Shown here in pieces: positions 8,586 through 18,005 of a stretch of DNA of 64,000 nucleotides. Each line of letters begins with the position of its first letter. Positions within the stretch are counted from its first letter, which is position 1. Both the position numbers and the translations under genes were made by a program. The notes beneath the pieces were generated by a model that did no database searches, was not told where the DNA came from, and worked only from the letters and a program-made list of their open reading frames with translations. The stretch comes from Burkholderia sp. Leaf177. Its GTDB lineage: Bacteria; Pseudomonadota; Gammaproteobacteria; Burkholderiales; Burkholderiaceae. Location: assembly GCF_001424345.1 (NCBI RefSeq), contig NZ_LMPF01000021.1, positions 106,741 to 170,740 on the forward strand, in the 5' to 3' direction.

Positions 8586-11017
8586 ATATCAATCCGCTTC
8601 GTAGTCCGCTTCCCAAACGTGTGCAAGCTTCCGTTCTCGGCGTCGCGCTTTTATGCTCATATTCCGCCGCGTCGCACGCTGATCAAACTTTGCCGCTGCC
8701 TTTGACCGGAAGCGCTTACAAGGTCGCGCGGCAGGCGTACGGCAGCTACGACAGCCATCGTTACCAAGCGAGTGTGGGTTATGCACGCGAAGCCATCCGG
8801 CAACGCCCCGATGTGATCTCGCTGCGCCTGCTGCTTGCGAGCGCGCTCGAAGCACAAGGCGACCGGCGCGGGGCGGTGCGCGCAATCGATGCAGCAATCA
8901 GGGACCTCGGCCCCGATCCCTCGTTGCGCGCCCGTCGCAGTGCGTTGCTCGCGATCATCGCCGGCGGCGGGAATGGCCGGGCCGATCCGAACGCGCTGAC
9001 CGGCGAGTTGGCGAAGACGGCCGAGCGCGCGTATCGGGCGTATGCGAAGCATGAATATGAAAATGCGATGACATCGGCAAACGAGGTGCTTGCCGTGCGG
9101 CCGGATGTCATGCCGCTGCAACTTCTCGTGATCGATGCATTGACCGCCGAAGGCCGCGATCTGGATGCATACAACGCGGTCATCGCGGAAACGCAGCGCA
9201 GCGGAGACAACGAAGGGCTGCGTGCGCGTCGCGGTTTTATTGGTGCGCGGCTTGGGCCGGTGGCGGCATCGGAAGCTTATGACGCGCTCAAGCGTGGCGA
9301 TACGCAAACTGCAATAGAACGCGCCCGCGCCGCGATTGGTTATGCGCCGGATGTACCGGGTGCGCGTGAATTGTTGATCGATGCATTGATGCAAGCCAAT
9401 CGTTTCGATGAAGCCGAACAAGCCGCAACCGACGCCATATCCGCGAATCCATCCGCTCTCACGCCGATGTTGCTACGCGGCGCGATCCGCGAACGGCTCG
9501 GCAGGCATGAAGCATCGCGTGCGGATTTCTCGGAAGCGCTGCGGCTGCAGGATGAAACGCAACAGGAAAGCCGCAACGGCCGGATCGTGATCGCGGACAT
9601 GGCGCTTGCAACCGGCGATCCCCAACGTGCGCTCGATGCGTTGAACGGTCTCGAGCCCAATGGCGACGCCACCGACCTGATGATCAACGTACGCCGTCAA
9701 AAAGCGCGGCGCGCGTTATCGTCGTCGGTTGCAGCAACCGGTTCGGGCGACTTGCCGCTGCCGTTGCTCGACTGCGTGCGCATCGATTCGGGCATCCTCT
9801 GCACGCTTCATCCGTTCGATCCCGCCTACGCGCAATACGCCGCGGCGGCGCGCGCCTACGACCAGCACGACTACGCGCTCGCGGTGGTCCAGGCGCGCGA
9901 GGCCGTGCGGATCGCGCCCGATGATCCCGTGCATCGCTTGCTGCTGATCCAGGCGTTGGCATCGAACGGCGATGAAGCCGAGTCCAGACAGGAAGCGTCG
10001 AACCTGATCCAAAGCGGCATGATCGATGTGTTGCCGAGCGTGAACGCGGCGTATTTTGCGTCGAATGCAGGACAGCCGGCGCTTGCCGCGCGCTATTACA
10101 ACGAGGCCGACCGCAACCAGGAATTACCGCCGTCCAGCCTGCTCGACGCGGGTTATGCCAATCTGAACGCGGGCGCGACGCCCGAGGCGGCCGGATATTT
10201 CCGGCGTGGAATCGATGCGAACAACAACGGCGACATTTCACTGCCGCCGCAACAAGCCTATGAAACGCGGCGCACGATGTCCGAAGTCGACCGGACCTGG
10301 GGCGTCAATGCGTCGGTGGGATATCGACCAACAGGCGACCAGACTACCTTCGTGGCCAGTCCCGGAAGCACCGGCGATAAAAGCGTGCAAGCCGGCGCCG
10401 AAGCGTACTGGCGCCCTTTCGGATATCTCGATGGACACATCGTCGAGCTCTACGCGCGCGCCTACGAGACGCTCTATTCGAAGGCGGGCAACACCACGGG
10501 CACGCCGAGTCTGGAAGGCGCGCTGGGCGTGCGCGCCAGGCCGTTCGCGAGCCAGAACCTGGTGTTCGCGTTCGAGCGCATCGTGCCGCTTGGCAGCGCC
10601 GTGCAGCCGGACTGGCTTGGACGTATCGCGTATTCGAACGGGTTCGGCACCGATTTGCGTGTGGACACGCCGAGTTGGTGGACCGGCCAGCTTTACGCGG
10701 AAGGCGGCCACTACGTGACGCATCCGGACAACTATGCAACCTTCACCGGCGAGCTTGGACGAAGCTATCGGCTCGATGCCATCGATCCACATCTGGTCGC
10801 GTTCCCGTACGCGGTGCTCGGCGGCGACTACAACACGCAGATCAACAATCGCGCGTCGATGGGCGCGGGCGTCGGCTTGAACTTGCGTTACTGGTTCCGT
10901 GAGGACACGTATCACGCGCCGCGCTCGTTCGTGGACTTCTCGCTGCAATACCGGCTGAAGATTGTCGGCGATGACCGGGCGAAAGGCGTGTTTTTCAACG
11001 CCAGCTTCAGCTACTGA
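8582..11017 (+). CDS. nfrA: NfrA-like outer-membrane TPR/porin exporter (phage N4 receptor family)
   Basis: An 811-residue protein starting at a GTG inside the previous stop (GTGA). After a signal peptide (LGVALLCSYSAASHA) come repeated helical TPR units up to about residue 570, each with an ARxAYxxxDY-like opening (ARQAYGSYDSHRY, AERAYRAYAKHEY, AARAYDQHDYAL). The last 230 residues switch to amphipathic strands (YWRPFGYLDGHIVELYAR, VDFSLQYRLKIVG) and end FFNASFSY with a terminal aromatic, as outer-membrane barrels do. This matches the NfrA C-terminal family, analogous to PgaA, AlgK/AlgE and BcsC exporters. It closes the operon. Confidence 0.85.
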   Translation: MNINPLRSPLPKRVQASVLGVALLCSYSAASHADQTLPLPLTGSAYKVARQAYGSYDSHRYQASVGYAREAIRQRPDVISLRLLLASALEAQGDRRGAVRAIDAAIRDLGPDPSLRARRSALLAIIAGGGNGRADPNALTGELAKTAERAYRAYAKHEYENAMTSANEVLAVRPDVMPLQLLVIDALTAEGRDLDAYNAVIAETQRSGDNEGLRARRGFIGARLGPVAASEAYDALKRGDTQTAIERARAAIGYAPDVPGARELLIDALMQANRFDEAEQAATDAISANPSALTPMLLRGAIRERLGRHEASRADFSEALRLQDETQQESRNGRIVIADMALATGDPQRALDALNGLEPNGDATDLMINVRRQKARRALSSSVAATGSGDLPLPLLDCVRIDSGILCTLHPFDPAYAQYAAAARAYDQHDYALAVVQAREAVRIAPDDPVHRLLLIQALASNGDEAESRQEASNLIQSGMIDVLPSVNAAYFASNAGQPALAARYYNEADRNQELPPSSLLDAGYANLNAGATPEAAGYFRRGIDANNNGDISLPPQQAYETRRTMSEVDRTWGVNASVGYRPTGDQTTFVASPGSTGDKSVQAGAEAYWRPFGYLDGHIVELYARAYETLYSKAGNTTGTPSLEGALGVRARPFASQNLVFAFERIVPLGSAVQPDWLGRIAYSNGFGTDLRVDTPSWWTGQLYAEGGHYVTHPDNYATFTGELGRSYRLDAIDPHLVAFPYAVLGGDYNTQINNRASMGAGVGLNLRYWFREDTYHAPRSFVDFSLQYRLKIVGDDRAKGVFFNASFSY

Positions 11018-11187
11018 AATGAAGCTGCGGATCGGGGCAACATCGCCCTTTCCATGCCGTCGATCGCGAAAGTTAATCTAACGCGAACTCCGAATTTATC
11101 TGGATTGCCCGCCGGCCGGGTGCTCGATATCCTTCCTCGGCGCATAAAGCGAATCCCTCCGATACAAACCATCCTGAGGACAGCGTC

Positions 11188-12075
11188 ATGCTGAAAAACA
11201 TCGCAACCGGCTTGCTCGATATCGCGTATGACGAACAAGGCGATCCGAATGGACGGCCGGTCGTTTTGCTGCACGGCTTCCCTTACGATATCCACGCCTA
11301 CGACGACGTCGCGCCCCGACTCACAGCACAGGGCGCGCGAGTCTTCTCGCCCTATCTTCGCGGCTACGGTCCCACGCGCTTCCTTGACGCGGCGACGGTT
11401 CGGTCGGGCCAGCAAGCAGCGCTTGCGGCCGATCTGCTGGCCTTGCTCGATGCACTTCATATTGAGCAAGCCGTTTTGGGCGGCTATGACTGGGGCGGTC
11501 GGGCGGCGTGTATCGTGGCGGCGCTCTACCCCTCGCGAGCCCGGGGCCTGGTTTCAGTGAACGGTTACAACATCCAGAACCTGGCCATCGCCGGGCAGCC
11601 GGAAAGTCCGGAGAAGGAGTATCGGCTCTGGTATCAGTATTATTTTCACGGTGAGCGCGGGCGTGCCGGGCTGACCGAAAACCGGCGCGAGTTCTGCCGG
11701 CTTTTATGGTCGTTATGGTCGCCCACCTGGCATTTCAACGACGACACGTACGCGCGTTCGGCCGCCGCGTTCGACAACCCGGATTTCGTCGATGTCGTTA
11801 TCCACTCGTACCGGCATCGCTATGGACTGGTCGATGGCGATCCACAGTTCGATGACATGGAGCGCCGCCTGGCCGCCTCGCCGCCGATCACGGTGCCTGC
11901 AATCACTTTGCAAGGAGACGCCGATGGTGTCAGTCCTCCGGGAGGCGGTCAGGCCGGCTTGAAGCGGTTCACGGGCCGTCACGAGAACCGCGTGGTTCCC
12001 AACGCCGGTCACAACCTGCCGCAGGAAGCGCCTGACGTGTTTGCCGCTGCGATTCTCGAAGTCGGATCGTGGTGA
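11188..12075 (+). CDS. Alpha/beta hydrolase, epoxide hydrolase/dehalogenase-like, cytoplasmic
   Basis: A 295-residue hydrolase with no signal peptide. HGFPYDIH forms the oxyanion region; the nucleophile elbow GYDWGG has Asp rather than Ser, as in epoxide hydrolases and haloalkane dehalogenases; LQGDADG supplies the acid and AGHNLPQEAP the catalytic His. Two Tyr residues in the cap (YQYYFHG) could activate an epoxide. RBS GAGGACAG lies before ATG 11188. Very similar motifs recur in the exported protein at 58419-59462. The natural substrate cannot be told. Its gene is separated from nfrA by 170 bases and probably has its own promoter. Confidence 0.85.
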   Translation: MLKNIATGLLDIAYDEQGDPNGRPVVLLHGFPYDIHAYDDVAPRLTAQGARVFSPYLRGYGPTRFLDAATVRSGQQAALAADLLALLDALHIEQAVLGGYDWGGRAACIVAALYPSRARGLVSVNGYNIQNLAIAGQPESPEKEYRLWYQYYFHGERGRAGLTENRREFCRLLWSLWSPTWHFNDDTYARSAAAFDNPDFVDVVIHSYRHRYGLVDGDPQFDDMERRLAASPPITVPAITLQGDADGVSPPGGGQAGLKRFTGRHENRVVPNAGHNLPQEAPDVFAAAILEVGSW

Positions 12076-12179
12076 TTGCCGGCCCGAAGGTATAGGTATT
12101 GCTGAGTTATCGTGCCGGGCGTGAAAACGTCGCATGGTGTGTTCGCGGATCCCGGCTCACGAATATTCAGGAGTTGCAA

Positions 12180-13349
12180 ATGAGAGCGCTGCGTTGGCAT
12201 GGAAAACACGATGTTCGATGTGACACGGTTCCCGACCCGGTCATAGAAGAAGGGCGCGACGCGATCATCAAGATGTCGTCGTGCGCAATCTGCGGCTCCG
12301 ACCTGCACCTTTTCGACGGCTTCATGCCGACCATGGAAAGCGGCGACATCCTGGGCCATGAGTTTATGGGTGAGGTCGTCGAAGTTGGAAAAGACAACAA
12401 GGCGCTCAAAGTTGGCGATCGGGTTGTCGTTCCTTTCACGATCTTCTGCGGCGATTGCGATCAGTGCAAACGCGGCAATTTCTCCGTCTGCGAGCGCAGC
12501 AACCGCAATAAGGACAAGGCAGACAAGATGTTCGGCCACACGACTGCCGGGCTGTTCGGTTACTCGCATTTAACCGGCGGATATGCGGGCGGGCAAGCCG
12601 AATACGTACGCGTTCCCATGGCGGACACCACGCACGTCAAGATTCCCGACGGCCTGACCGACGAGCAGGTACTTTTCCTCGGCGACATCTTCCCGACCGG
12701 CTGGCAAGCGGCCGTCAACTGCGATATCCAGCCCGACGACACGGTCGCAATCTGGGGCGCGGGTCCTGTCGGCCAGATGGCGATTCGCAGCGCCGTGCTG
12801 CTGGGCGCAAAACAGGTTGTGGTGATCGATCGGGTGCCTGAACGCCTGGCAATGGCGAAGGCAGGTGGCGCGATCACCATCAACTTCGACGAAGAAAGCG
12901 TGCTCGACCGGCTAAAGGACTTGACCAACGGCAAGGGTCCTGAAAAGTGCATCGATGCAGTCGGCATGGAATCTCACGCGACCCGTTCTTTCGATGCCAT
13001 GTACGACCGTGTCAAGCAGGCGGTCATGCTGGAGTCGGATCGTCCTCATGTGTTGCGCGAAATGATCTATGTTTGCCGTCCAGCGGGCATCCTGTCCGTG
13101 CCGGGCGTTTATGGCGGCTTGATCGACAAGATTCCCTTCGGTGCATCGATGAACAAGGGCCTGACGTGGAAGATGGGGCAGACCCATGTGAAGCGCTGGA
13201 CCGACGACTTGCTCAACCGGATTCAGGAAGGCCAGATCGATCCGTCCTTCGTGATTACGCATACGGTTTCAATGGAAGAAGGTCCCGGCATGTACAAGAC
13301 TTTCCGCGACAAGGAAGACGGTTGTATCAAGGTAGTCATTAAACCGTAA
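12180..13349 (+). CDS. Zinc-dependent alcohol dehydrogenase, formaldehyde-dehydrogenase-like
   Basis: A 389-residue medium-chain dehydrogenase. The catalytic zinc region is [13 protein letters not shown] with GHEFMGEV; the structural zinc site is [15 protein letters not shown]; the NAD-binding loop is [11 protein letters not shown]. The overall pattern, including [18 protein letters not shown] and [11 protein letters not shown], matches the glutathione-independent formaldehyde dehydrogenase/dismutase group of large zinc ADHs. The frame is open upstream to 12099, but ATG 12180 has AGGAG seven bases before it and begins at the conserved [13 protein letters not shown]. The next gene downstream is a one-carbon (formyl) enzyme, supporting a C1-detoxification role by inference. 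Confidence 0.85.
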   Translation: MRALRWHGKHDVRCDTVPDPVIEEGRDAIIKMSSCAICGSDLHLFDGFMPTMESGDILGHEFMGEVVEVGKDNKALKVGDRVVVPFTIFCGDCDQCKRGNFSVCERSNRNKDKADKMFGHTTAGLFGYSHLTGGYAGGQAEYVRVPMADTTHVKIPDGLTDEQVLFLGDIFPTGWQAAVNCDIQPDDTVAIWGAGPVGQMAIRSAVLLGAKQVVVIDRVPERLAMAKAGGAITINFDEESVLDRLKDLTNGKGPEKCIDAVGMESHATRSFDAMYDRVKQAVMLESDRPHVLREMIYVCRPAGILSVPGVYGGLIDKIPFGASMNKGLTWKMGQTHVKRWTDDLLNRIQEGQIDPSFVITHTVSMEEGPGMYKTFRDKEDGCIKVVIKP

Positions 13350-13495
13350 GGACTTTCCGCTCGCGCCTACGGGTTTGCGCCGTTGTGGATTCGAGCAGCT
13401 GTTCGTATGACAATGTGGACTTTGTTTAAAAAATGCGGAGCCGGCTCAGCCGGCCGCCCGCGCACAATCAACCATGTTGCATGGGAGTCAGCTGA

Positions 13496-14638
13496 ATGAA
13501 ATGCACGATCGTGGGATCGCGTTATTTCGGCGCCTCGGTGCTGGAAGCCTTCCGGGCTGAAGGTATCGAGATTGCCGGTGTAGTAGCGCCTGCCGCCGAT
13601 GATCGCCTGGCCGTGGCTGCCCGTGCAGCCGGATTGCCGACGGTGATCCACGAAAATCCAAAGTTTATCGATGCCAGCGCCATTCCCGAAGATACCGGCC
13701 TGATCATCGCTGCCCACACGCATGCGCGCGTGAGCGACGAGGCTTTGGCACGCTCGCGCCTCGGCGGCGTGGGGTATCACCCTTCGCTGCTGCCGCGTCA
13801 TCGAGGCATTGCAGCGGTCGAGTGGACCATTCTGGAAGGCGACCCGATTGCGGGCGGTTCGATCTATCACCTCTCTCATGGCTGGGATGCCGGCGCGATC
13901 GCCGCGCAGGACTGGTGCTTTGTCAGAAAGGGCGAAACCGCGCGGGAACTCTGGGAACGCGCACTGGCGCCAATGGGTCTTGCGTTGCTGCTGCGCGTAG
14001 CGCATCACGCGCGCGAACATGGCGAGTTGCCGGCAAACGCTCAGGACGAACAATTTGCGACGCGCGCGCCGATCATCCGCCGGCGCATCGATCTTGTCGA
14101 AGAATCGCCGGGGCCGATTGCAACGCTGGTTGTCACCGCGATCGGCGCGGATCGTCCGGGCATAGTCAATCTGCTGTCGGAACGCGCGCGAGCGTTCGGC
14201 GCGAACTGGACCGGCAGCCGCATGGCGAGTATCGGCAGCCAGTTTGCAGGGATGGTCCAGTTCGATGTTGCGCAGCGTCACGCCGACGCGCTTACCACCG
14301 CATTGCGCGATCTGGAGAGCGCTGGATTGCGCGTGGTGATCGCGCGCAGCGACCTGCCGCCGCTCGGCCTTGGGCGGCGCCGTGTATCGCTCGAGTTGAG
14401 CGCTGCCGATCGTCCGGGGATCGTGCAGGATCTGTCGGCGAGTCTGTCGGCGCACGACATCAGCATCGAAGAACTGGGCACGGAACTCACGCACGAGACC
14501 GAGCGGCCACATCAGTTCAACGTCAAGGCGGTGCTTGCGGTTCCTGGAACCTTATCGATCGATGAACTCCGAACGCTGCTTGAATCGCTGGCCGCCGACA
14601 TGCTGGCCGACATGGCGCTAGGGGAAGGCAGCGCCTGA
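13496..14638 (+). CDS. Formyltransferase-fold hydrolase fused to two ACT domains (PurU-like, reversed order)
   Basis: A 380-residue continuous frame. Residues 1-190 are a formyltransferase fold with GYHPSLLPRHRG (His95) and WDAGAIAAQ (Asp131). The Asn of formyltransferases is replaced, as in the 10-formyl-THF hydrolase domain of ALDH1L1, whose motif is YHPSLLPRHRG with the same 36-residue His-Asp spacing. Residues about 205-285 and 297-370 are two ACT domains, each starting with a DRPGIV motif, similar to GcvR and to the ACT half of PurU. PurU has ACT first and formyl domain second; here the order is swapped. The likely reaction is hydrolysis of 10-formyl-THF to formate, gated by an amino acid; this is inference. 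Confidence 0.72.
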   Translation: MKCTIVGSRYFGASVLEAFRAEGIEIAGVVAPAADDRLAVAARAAGLPTVIHENPKFIDASAIPEDTGLIIAAHTHARVSDEALARSRLGGVGYHPSLLPRHRGIAAVEWTILEGDPIAGGSIYHLSHGWDAGAIAAQDWCFVRKGETARELWERALAPMGLALLLRVAHHAREHGELPANAQDEQFATRAPIIRRRIDLVEESPGPIATLVVTAIGADRPGIVNLLSERARAFGANWTGSRMASIGSQFAGMVQFDVAQRHADALTTALRDLESAGLRVVIARSDLPPLGLGRRRVSLELSAADRPGIVQDLSASLSAHDISIEELGTELTHETERPHQFNVKAVLAVPGTLSIDELRTLLESLAADMLADMALGEGSA

Positions 14639-14776
14639 TCCTGGGTTTCATCCTGTTGACGCAGGATTTCCGAAGCATGCGGCACGGCGTTTGCTCCATG
14701 ATGGGGCACGCGACCGCGCGCAAATACATGGACACAATCTCCAATGGCTTCGGCTTCCGTTCAATCAGGAAAACTT

Positions 14777-15496
14777 ATGAAACTGCTTACTACTCAAGAC
14801 GGCCTGCCGCGCCTTTCATGGGGTTCAGTAATCGCCGGCGTGATTCTCTCGTCCATCGTCTATCTCATCATGAGCGTGCTCGGCGCGGCAATAGGCGCTT
14901 CGCTCCTGTCTCCGTTGTCCCAGCCTAATCCTACGCACGGATTCGGTTTCGGCTCCGGCGTCTGGGTGATCGTCACTACGGTGCTTGCTGTGTTTATCGG
15001 CTCTTATTTCGCTGGCCGATGCGCGCCCGTGCTCGGCTGGTTGCACGGCCTGCTCTCCTGGGCAGTGATGACGCTGCTGATTGTCTTCGGCATGGCTTCG
15101 GTGATCGGAAGCGCGGTGAGCACCGTTGGCAGCGTTGCGGCCACGAGCGCGCAAGTTGGTGCGACAGCCGCGAACCAGGCGAACGCGGACCCGTCCATGA
15201 TGAATTCGGCCAAGCAGCAGCTGCAGGCCGCGGTTGCATCGGTGGCATCGGCTGCATCGAGCCCCGAAGCTGAACAAGATGCCAGACAGGCAGCCGATAC
15301 CGCCGCGCGCGGTGTCGCTCGCGCAAGCTGGTTCTCGTTTGCCGCGCTCGTTGTAGGCGCGATTATCGCCATTGTTTCGGGCGGCGCGGGATTTCGTCAT
15401 CAGCCGCCGTTTGAAGATGTAGGCGGCTCGGCATTAGGCAACGATGCGATCTCCGCGCGTAGCCGCGTAGTGCGTCCGGGCACCGGCCCGCTGTAA
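14777..15496 (+). CDS. Small membrane protein of unknown function
   Basis: A 239-residue protein not recognised by name. Three or four membrane segments are visible: [59 protein letters not shown] and, near the end, [18 protein letters not shown]. Between the third and fourth lies a long Ala/Ser/Gln-rich, probably helical, soluble loop (about residues 115-190). I chose ATG 14777 because AGGAAA lies just upstream; an ATG at 14744 in the same frame lacks a ribosome site. A strong terminator follows at 15517. Confidence 0.65.
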   Translation: MKLLTTQDGLPRLSWGSVIAGVILSSIVYLIMSVLGAAIGASLLSPLSQPNPTHGFGFGSGVWVIVTTVLAVFIGSYFAGRCAPVLGWLHGLLSWAVMTLLIVFGMASVIGSAVSTVGSVAATSAQVGATAANQANADPSMMNSAKQQLQAAVASVASAASSPEAEQDARQAADTAARGVARASWFSFAALVVGAIIAIVSGGAGFRHQPPFEDVGGSALGNDAISARSRVVRPGTGPL

Positions 15497-15516
15497 GTTC
15501 CGGGTTTTTTTGTTGA

Positions 15517-15545
15517 AAGCCGAAGCATTCGCTTCGGCTTTTCTT
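15517..15545 (+). terminator. Rho-independent terminator after the membrane protein
   Basis: A perfect 10-bp stem, AAGCCGAAGC (15517-15526) and GCTTCGGCTT (15531-15540), with an ATTC loop, followed by TTCTTC. Placed 20 bases after the stop at 15496. Confidence 0.88.
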
Positions 15546-15614
15546 CGCATGGAACGTGCATTGCTGTCCTCTTGGCCGACGACTACTCGTTTATCAATTC
15601 GCCAAGGAGCGCGC

Positions 15615-16514
15615 ATGAGCACCGGAAATCAATACGCAATGCAGGACCCTACCAAGCAATATCCGCAACCTGAATTCGATAAACAGCCGCAATCCGCCCC
15701 CGGACTCACCGCCGACATGAACCCCCGGCCCGATCACGGTGAAACCAGCTACAAGGGTTTCGGCAGGCTTGTCGGACGGCGTGCGCTCATCACCGGCGCA
15801 GACAGCGGCATTGGCCGCGCGGTTGCAATCGCGTTCGCGCGGGAAGGCGCCGATATTGTTCTCAACTACTTGCCGAGCGAAGAAGAAGACGCACGCGAAG
15901 TCGTGAGTCTTATCGAACAAGCCGGACGCAAGGCGGTTCCACTTCCAGGCGATATCGGCAGCGAGGCGTTCTGCAAATCGCTGGTTTCGCAGACGACTGA
16001 ACAGTTGGGCGGGATCGATATCCTCGTGAACGTCGCGGGCAAGCAAACAGCGGTTGAAGACATCGCCGAACTGAGCACCGAGCAATTCGAAGCCACGTTG
16101 CGCACCAACGTCCTCGCCATGTTCTGGCTTTGCAAGGCCGCACTGCCGCACATGCCGCCGGGCGCGACGATCATCAACACCACATCTATTCAAAGCTATC
16201 AGCCGAGCCCGAGCCTGCTCGACTATGCGTCATCGAAAGCCGCCATTACCGCATTTACGCACGCGCTGGCCAAGCAGGTCGCCGGCAAGGGCATTCGTGT
16301 GAATGCGGTTGCGCCGGGACCGGTCTGGACACCGTTGCAGCCGAGCGGCGGGCAGCCACAGGAAAAGATAGTTACGTTCGGTTCCGAAACGCCAATGAAA
16401 CGTCCCGGCCAGCCCGCGGAACTGGCGCCGGTTTATGTGCTGCTGGCATCGCAGGAATCGAGCTATACGACCGGTGAAATCTACGGCGTGACGGGTGGCA
16501 ATCACTTGCCTTGA
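15615..16514 (+). CDS. Short-chain dehydrogenase/reductase, YhdF/general-stress-protein type
   Basis: A 299-residue NAD(P)-dependent SDR. The Rossmann motif is [26 protein letters not shown] is the family NxAG; the catalytic Ser, Tyr, Lys are in [10 protein letters not shown] and DYASSKAA. The roughly 50-residue N-terminal extension rich in Gln/Pro ([16 protein letters not shown]) and the C-terminal [13 protein letters not shown] are typical of the glucose/ribitol dehydrogenase-like stress SDRs (YhdF, GspB39/YdaD). ATG 15615 is preceded by AAGGAG; the frame extends upstream through the terminator, so earlier starts are unlikely. A terminator follows the stop. Confidence 0.88.
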   Translation: MSTGNQYAMQDPTKQYPQPEFDKQPQSAPGLTADMNPRPDHGETSYKGFGRLVGRRALITGADSGIGRAVAIAFAREGADIVLNYLPSEEEDAREVVSLIEQAGRKAVPLPGDIGSEAFCKSLVSQTTEQLGGIDILVNVAGKQTAVEDIAELSTEQFEATLRTNVLAMFWLCKAALPHMPPGATIINTTSIQSYQPSPSLLDYASSKAAITAFTHALAKQVAGKGIRVNAVAPGPVWTPLQPSGGQPQEKIVTFGSETPMKRPGQPAELAPVYVLLASQESSYTTGEIYGVTGGNHLP

Positions 16515-16542
16515 GCGTTGCTTAGTGCTGATTGAACCAGCA

Positions 16543-16571
16543 AAGGCCGTCCCGACAGACGGCCCTTTTTT
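16543..16571 (+). terminator. Rho-independent terminator after the SDR gene
   Basis: Stem GGCCGTC (16545-16551) / GACGGCC (16558-16564) followed by a run of six T at 16566-16571, about 30 bases after the SDR stop. Confidence 0.85.
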
Positions 16572-16633
16572 CATCGAAGATCGTCTCGCGCAGCCAAAGC
16601 AGAAAACTAAACAACCAAAAAATTCAAACCCGC

Positions 16634-16660
16634 TGTAACCGGATCTCGACACTTGGCGAA
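16634..16660 (+). promoter_or_regulatory. Candidate ECF sigma promoter of the bufferin operon
   Basis: GTAACC at 16635-16640, a 16-base spacer, then CGAA at 16657-16660. As I recall it, the SigF-dependent promoters of Caulobacter, which drive bufferin genes under metal stress, have exactly GTAACC-N16-CGAA. The site lies about 56 bases before the bufA1 start, a normal distance. The cognate sigma factor is not in this window. Confidence 0.6.
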
Positions 16661-16715
16661 ATAGATAGCGTACCCGCCACGGGTACCGTCTACCTCAACC
16701 ACTGGAGAGATTCAA

Positions 16716-17027
16716 ATGTCCGCAAAAACCACTGTTAGCGCCTCCCTTCTCGCTGGCGTTGTTGCGAGCCTGCTCGCATCGGTTGCTCAGGCCGCGCCGC
16801 TTACGAAGGGCGAAGAAAGCGCTGCCATCGCGGCTCATAAAGAGAAGTGCTACGGCGTTGCGCTGAAGGGGCAAAACGACTGCGCCGCCGGTCCCGGCAC
16901 AACATGCCAAGGTACATCCACGATGGATTTCCAGCACAACTCCTGGAAGTTCGTACAAGGCGGAACGTGCACGAGCATCCAGGTTCCGGGTGGCGATCAC
17001 GGCTCCCTGACACCGATGAAGTCCTGA
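16716..17027 (+). CDS. bufA1: Bufferin-1 precursor (DUF2282 family copper-binding RiPP)
   Basis: A 103-residue precursor. It has a Sec-type signal peptide ending near residue 26 (LLASVAQA), then a core with four cysteines at 45, 56, 64 and 85 in the contexts [20 protein letters not shown] and GGTCTS, characteristic of DUF2282. In published bufferins, conserved Cys residues are converted to thiooxazoles by the MNIO enzyme BufB with BufC, and the exported peptide sequesters copper in the periplasm. Here bufB- and bufC-like genes follow directly. RBS GGAGAG lies 8 bases before the ATG. Function is family knowledge; modification is not demonstrated here. Confidence 0.88.
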   Translation: MSAKTTVSASLLAGVVASLLASVAQAAPLTKGEESAAIAAHKEKCYGVALKGQNDCAAGPGTTCQGTSTMDFQHNSWKFVQGGTCTSIQVPGGDHGSLTPMKS

Positions 17028-17057
17028 TCCCGCGAACGATAAACAACGGGAGCGGTC

Positions 17058-18005
17058 ATGGACGATTCCACGAAAACCAGCGCGGTGCTTCATGCGTCAT
17101 CTGATGCCACGCAACGTGCAGGCCGCTTCCCTCACGAGTCGCCGAACGCCCGGAAGCTGACTGGCACGAGTTTCAAGCATGAACATCTTTCTGCGATCCT
17201 CGCAGATGAATTGAAGGAAGTTTTCTTCGAAGTCCACGCCGAAAACTACATGGGCGCGGGCGGTCCGCCGCATCGGATGCTTGCAGCGATTCGCGAGAAC
17301 TACCCGGTTTCCATTCACGGCGTGTGCATGTCCATTGGCGGTCCGGATGCGCTTGACGATGTCCATCTCGCGCGTTTTCGCGACGTCGTCAGCCGATACG
17401 AACCCGCGATGGTTTCCGAGCATCTGGCGTGGTCGTCGCATGGCGGGTCGTTCTTCAATGATCTCTTGCCGCTGCCGTACACCAGGCAGACGCTCGACAA
17501 GGTGTGCTCGCACATCGATCAGGTTCAGGAAACGATCAAACGTCCAATCCTGCTCGAGAATCCATCGACGTACGTGGCCTTCGCTTCATCGACCATGAGC
17601 GAGACGGGATTCCTCCGCGCAGTCGCGCAGCGCACGGGTTGCGGCTTGCTGCTCGATATCAACAACGTATTTGTATCGGCGAACAATCACGGCTTTTCGG
17701 CGTCGGCGTATCTGGCTGACTTTCCGCTTGAACGCGTCGGCGAAATCCATCTCGCGGGACACAGCGAGCAGGAAGACGACGAGCACGAACTGCTGCTCAT
17801 AGATAGCCACGATCGCGCTATCGCCGATCCGGTATGGAAGCTTTACGCCGATGTCGTGTCGCAAACTGGACCGGTGCCCACGTTGATCGAATGGGACAGC
17901 AAGCTTCCCGGCTGGTCCGTGTTGCGCGAAGAGGCGCTGATCGCGCGACGAGTGATGGACGAAAGCACCATGCTGGATGTCCGGGAGGTCAGTCATGCGT
18001 GCTGA
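17058..18005 (+). CDS. bufB1: MNIO-family (DUF692) peptide-modifying oxidase, bufferin maturase
   Basis: A 315-residue multinuclear non-haem iron oxidase. The metal-binding stretches of DUF692 are visible: FEVHAENYMGAGG, SIHGVCMS with His87, SEHLAW, LLENPSTY, LLLDINN with Asp200, and GEIHLAGH with His231 and His235, then IEWDSKLP. In bufferin pathways it modifies cysteines of BufA. The gene starts 30 bases after bufA1 behind GGGAGCGG and overlaps bufC1 by 11 bases, so the two are made together. Confidence 0.9.
   Translation: MDDSTKTSAVLHASSDATQRAGRFPHESPNARKLTGTSFKHEHLSAILADELKEVFFEVHAENYMGAGGPPHRMLAAIRENYPVSIHGVCMSIGGPDALDDVHLARFRDVVSRYEPAMVSEHLAWSSHGGSFFNDLLPLPYTRQTLDKVCSHIDQVQETIKRPILLENPSTYVAFASSTMSETGFLRAVAQRTGCGLLLDINNVFVSANNHGFSASAYLADFPLERVGEIHLAGHSEQEDDEHELLLIDSHDRAIADPVWKLYADVVSQTGPVPTLIEWDSKLPGWSVLREEALIARRVMDESTMLDVREVSHAC

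Noticed and set aside
9408..9590. CRISPR arrays, tRNA genes or insertion sequences anywhere in the window
   Set aside because: No regularly spaced direct repeats, cloverleaf-like sequence or transposase frame was found on reading both strands; the only tandem repeat is at 5518-5580.
3163..11017. A cellulose (bcs) operon
   Set aside because: Only a BcsB-like gene is found. The synthase has NfrB/MshEN design instead of BcsA/PilZ, the outer-membrane protein is NfrA-like, and wecB points to ManNAc rather than glucose.
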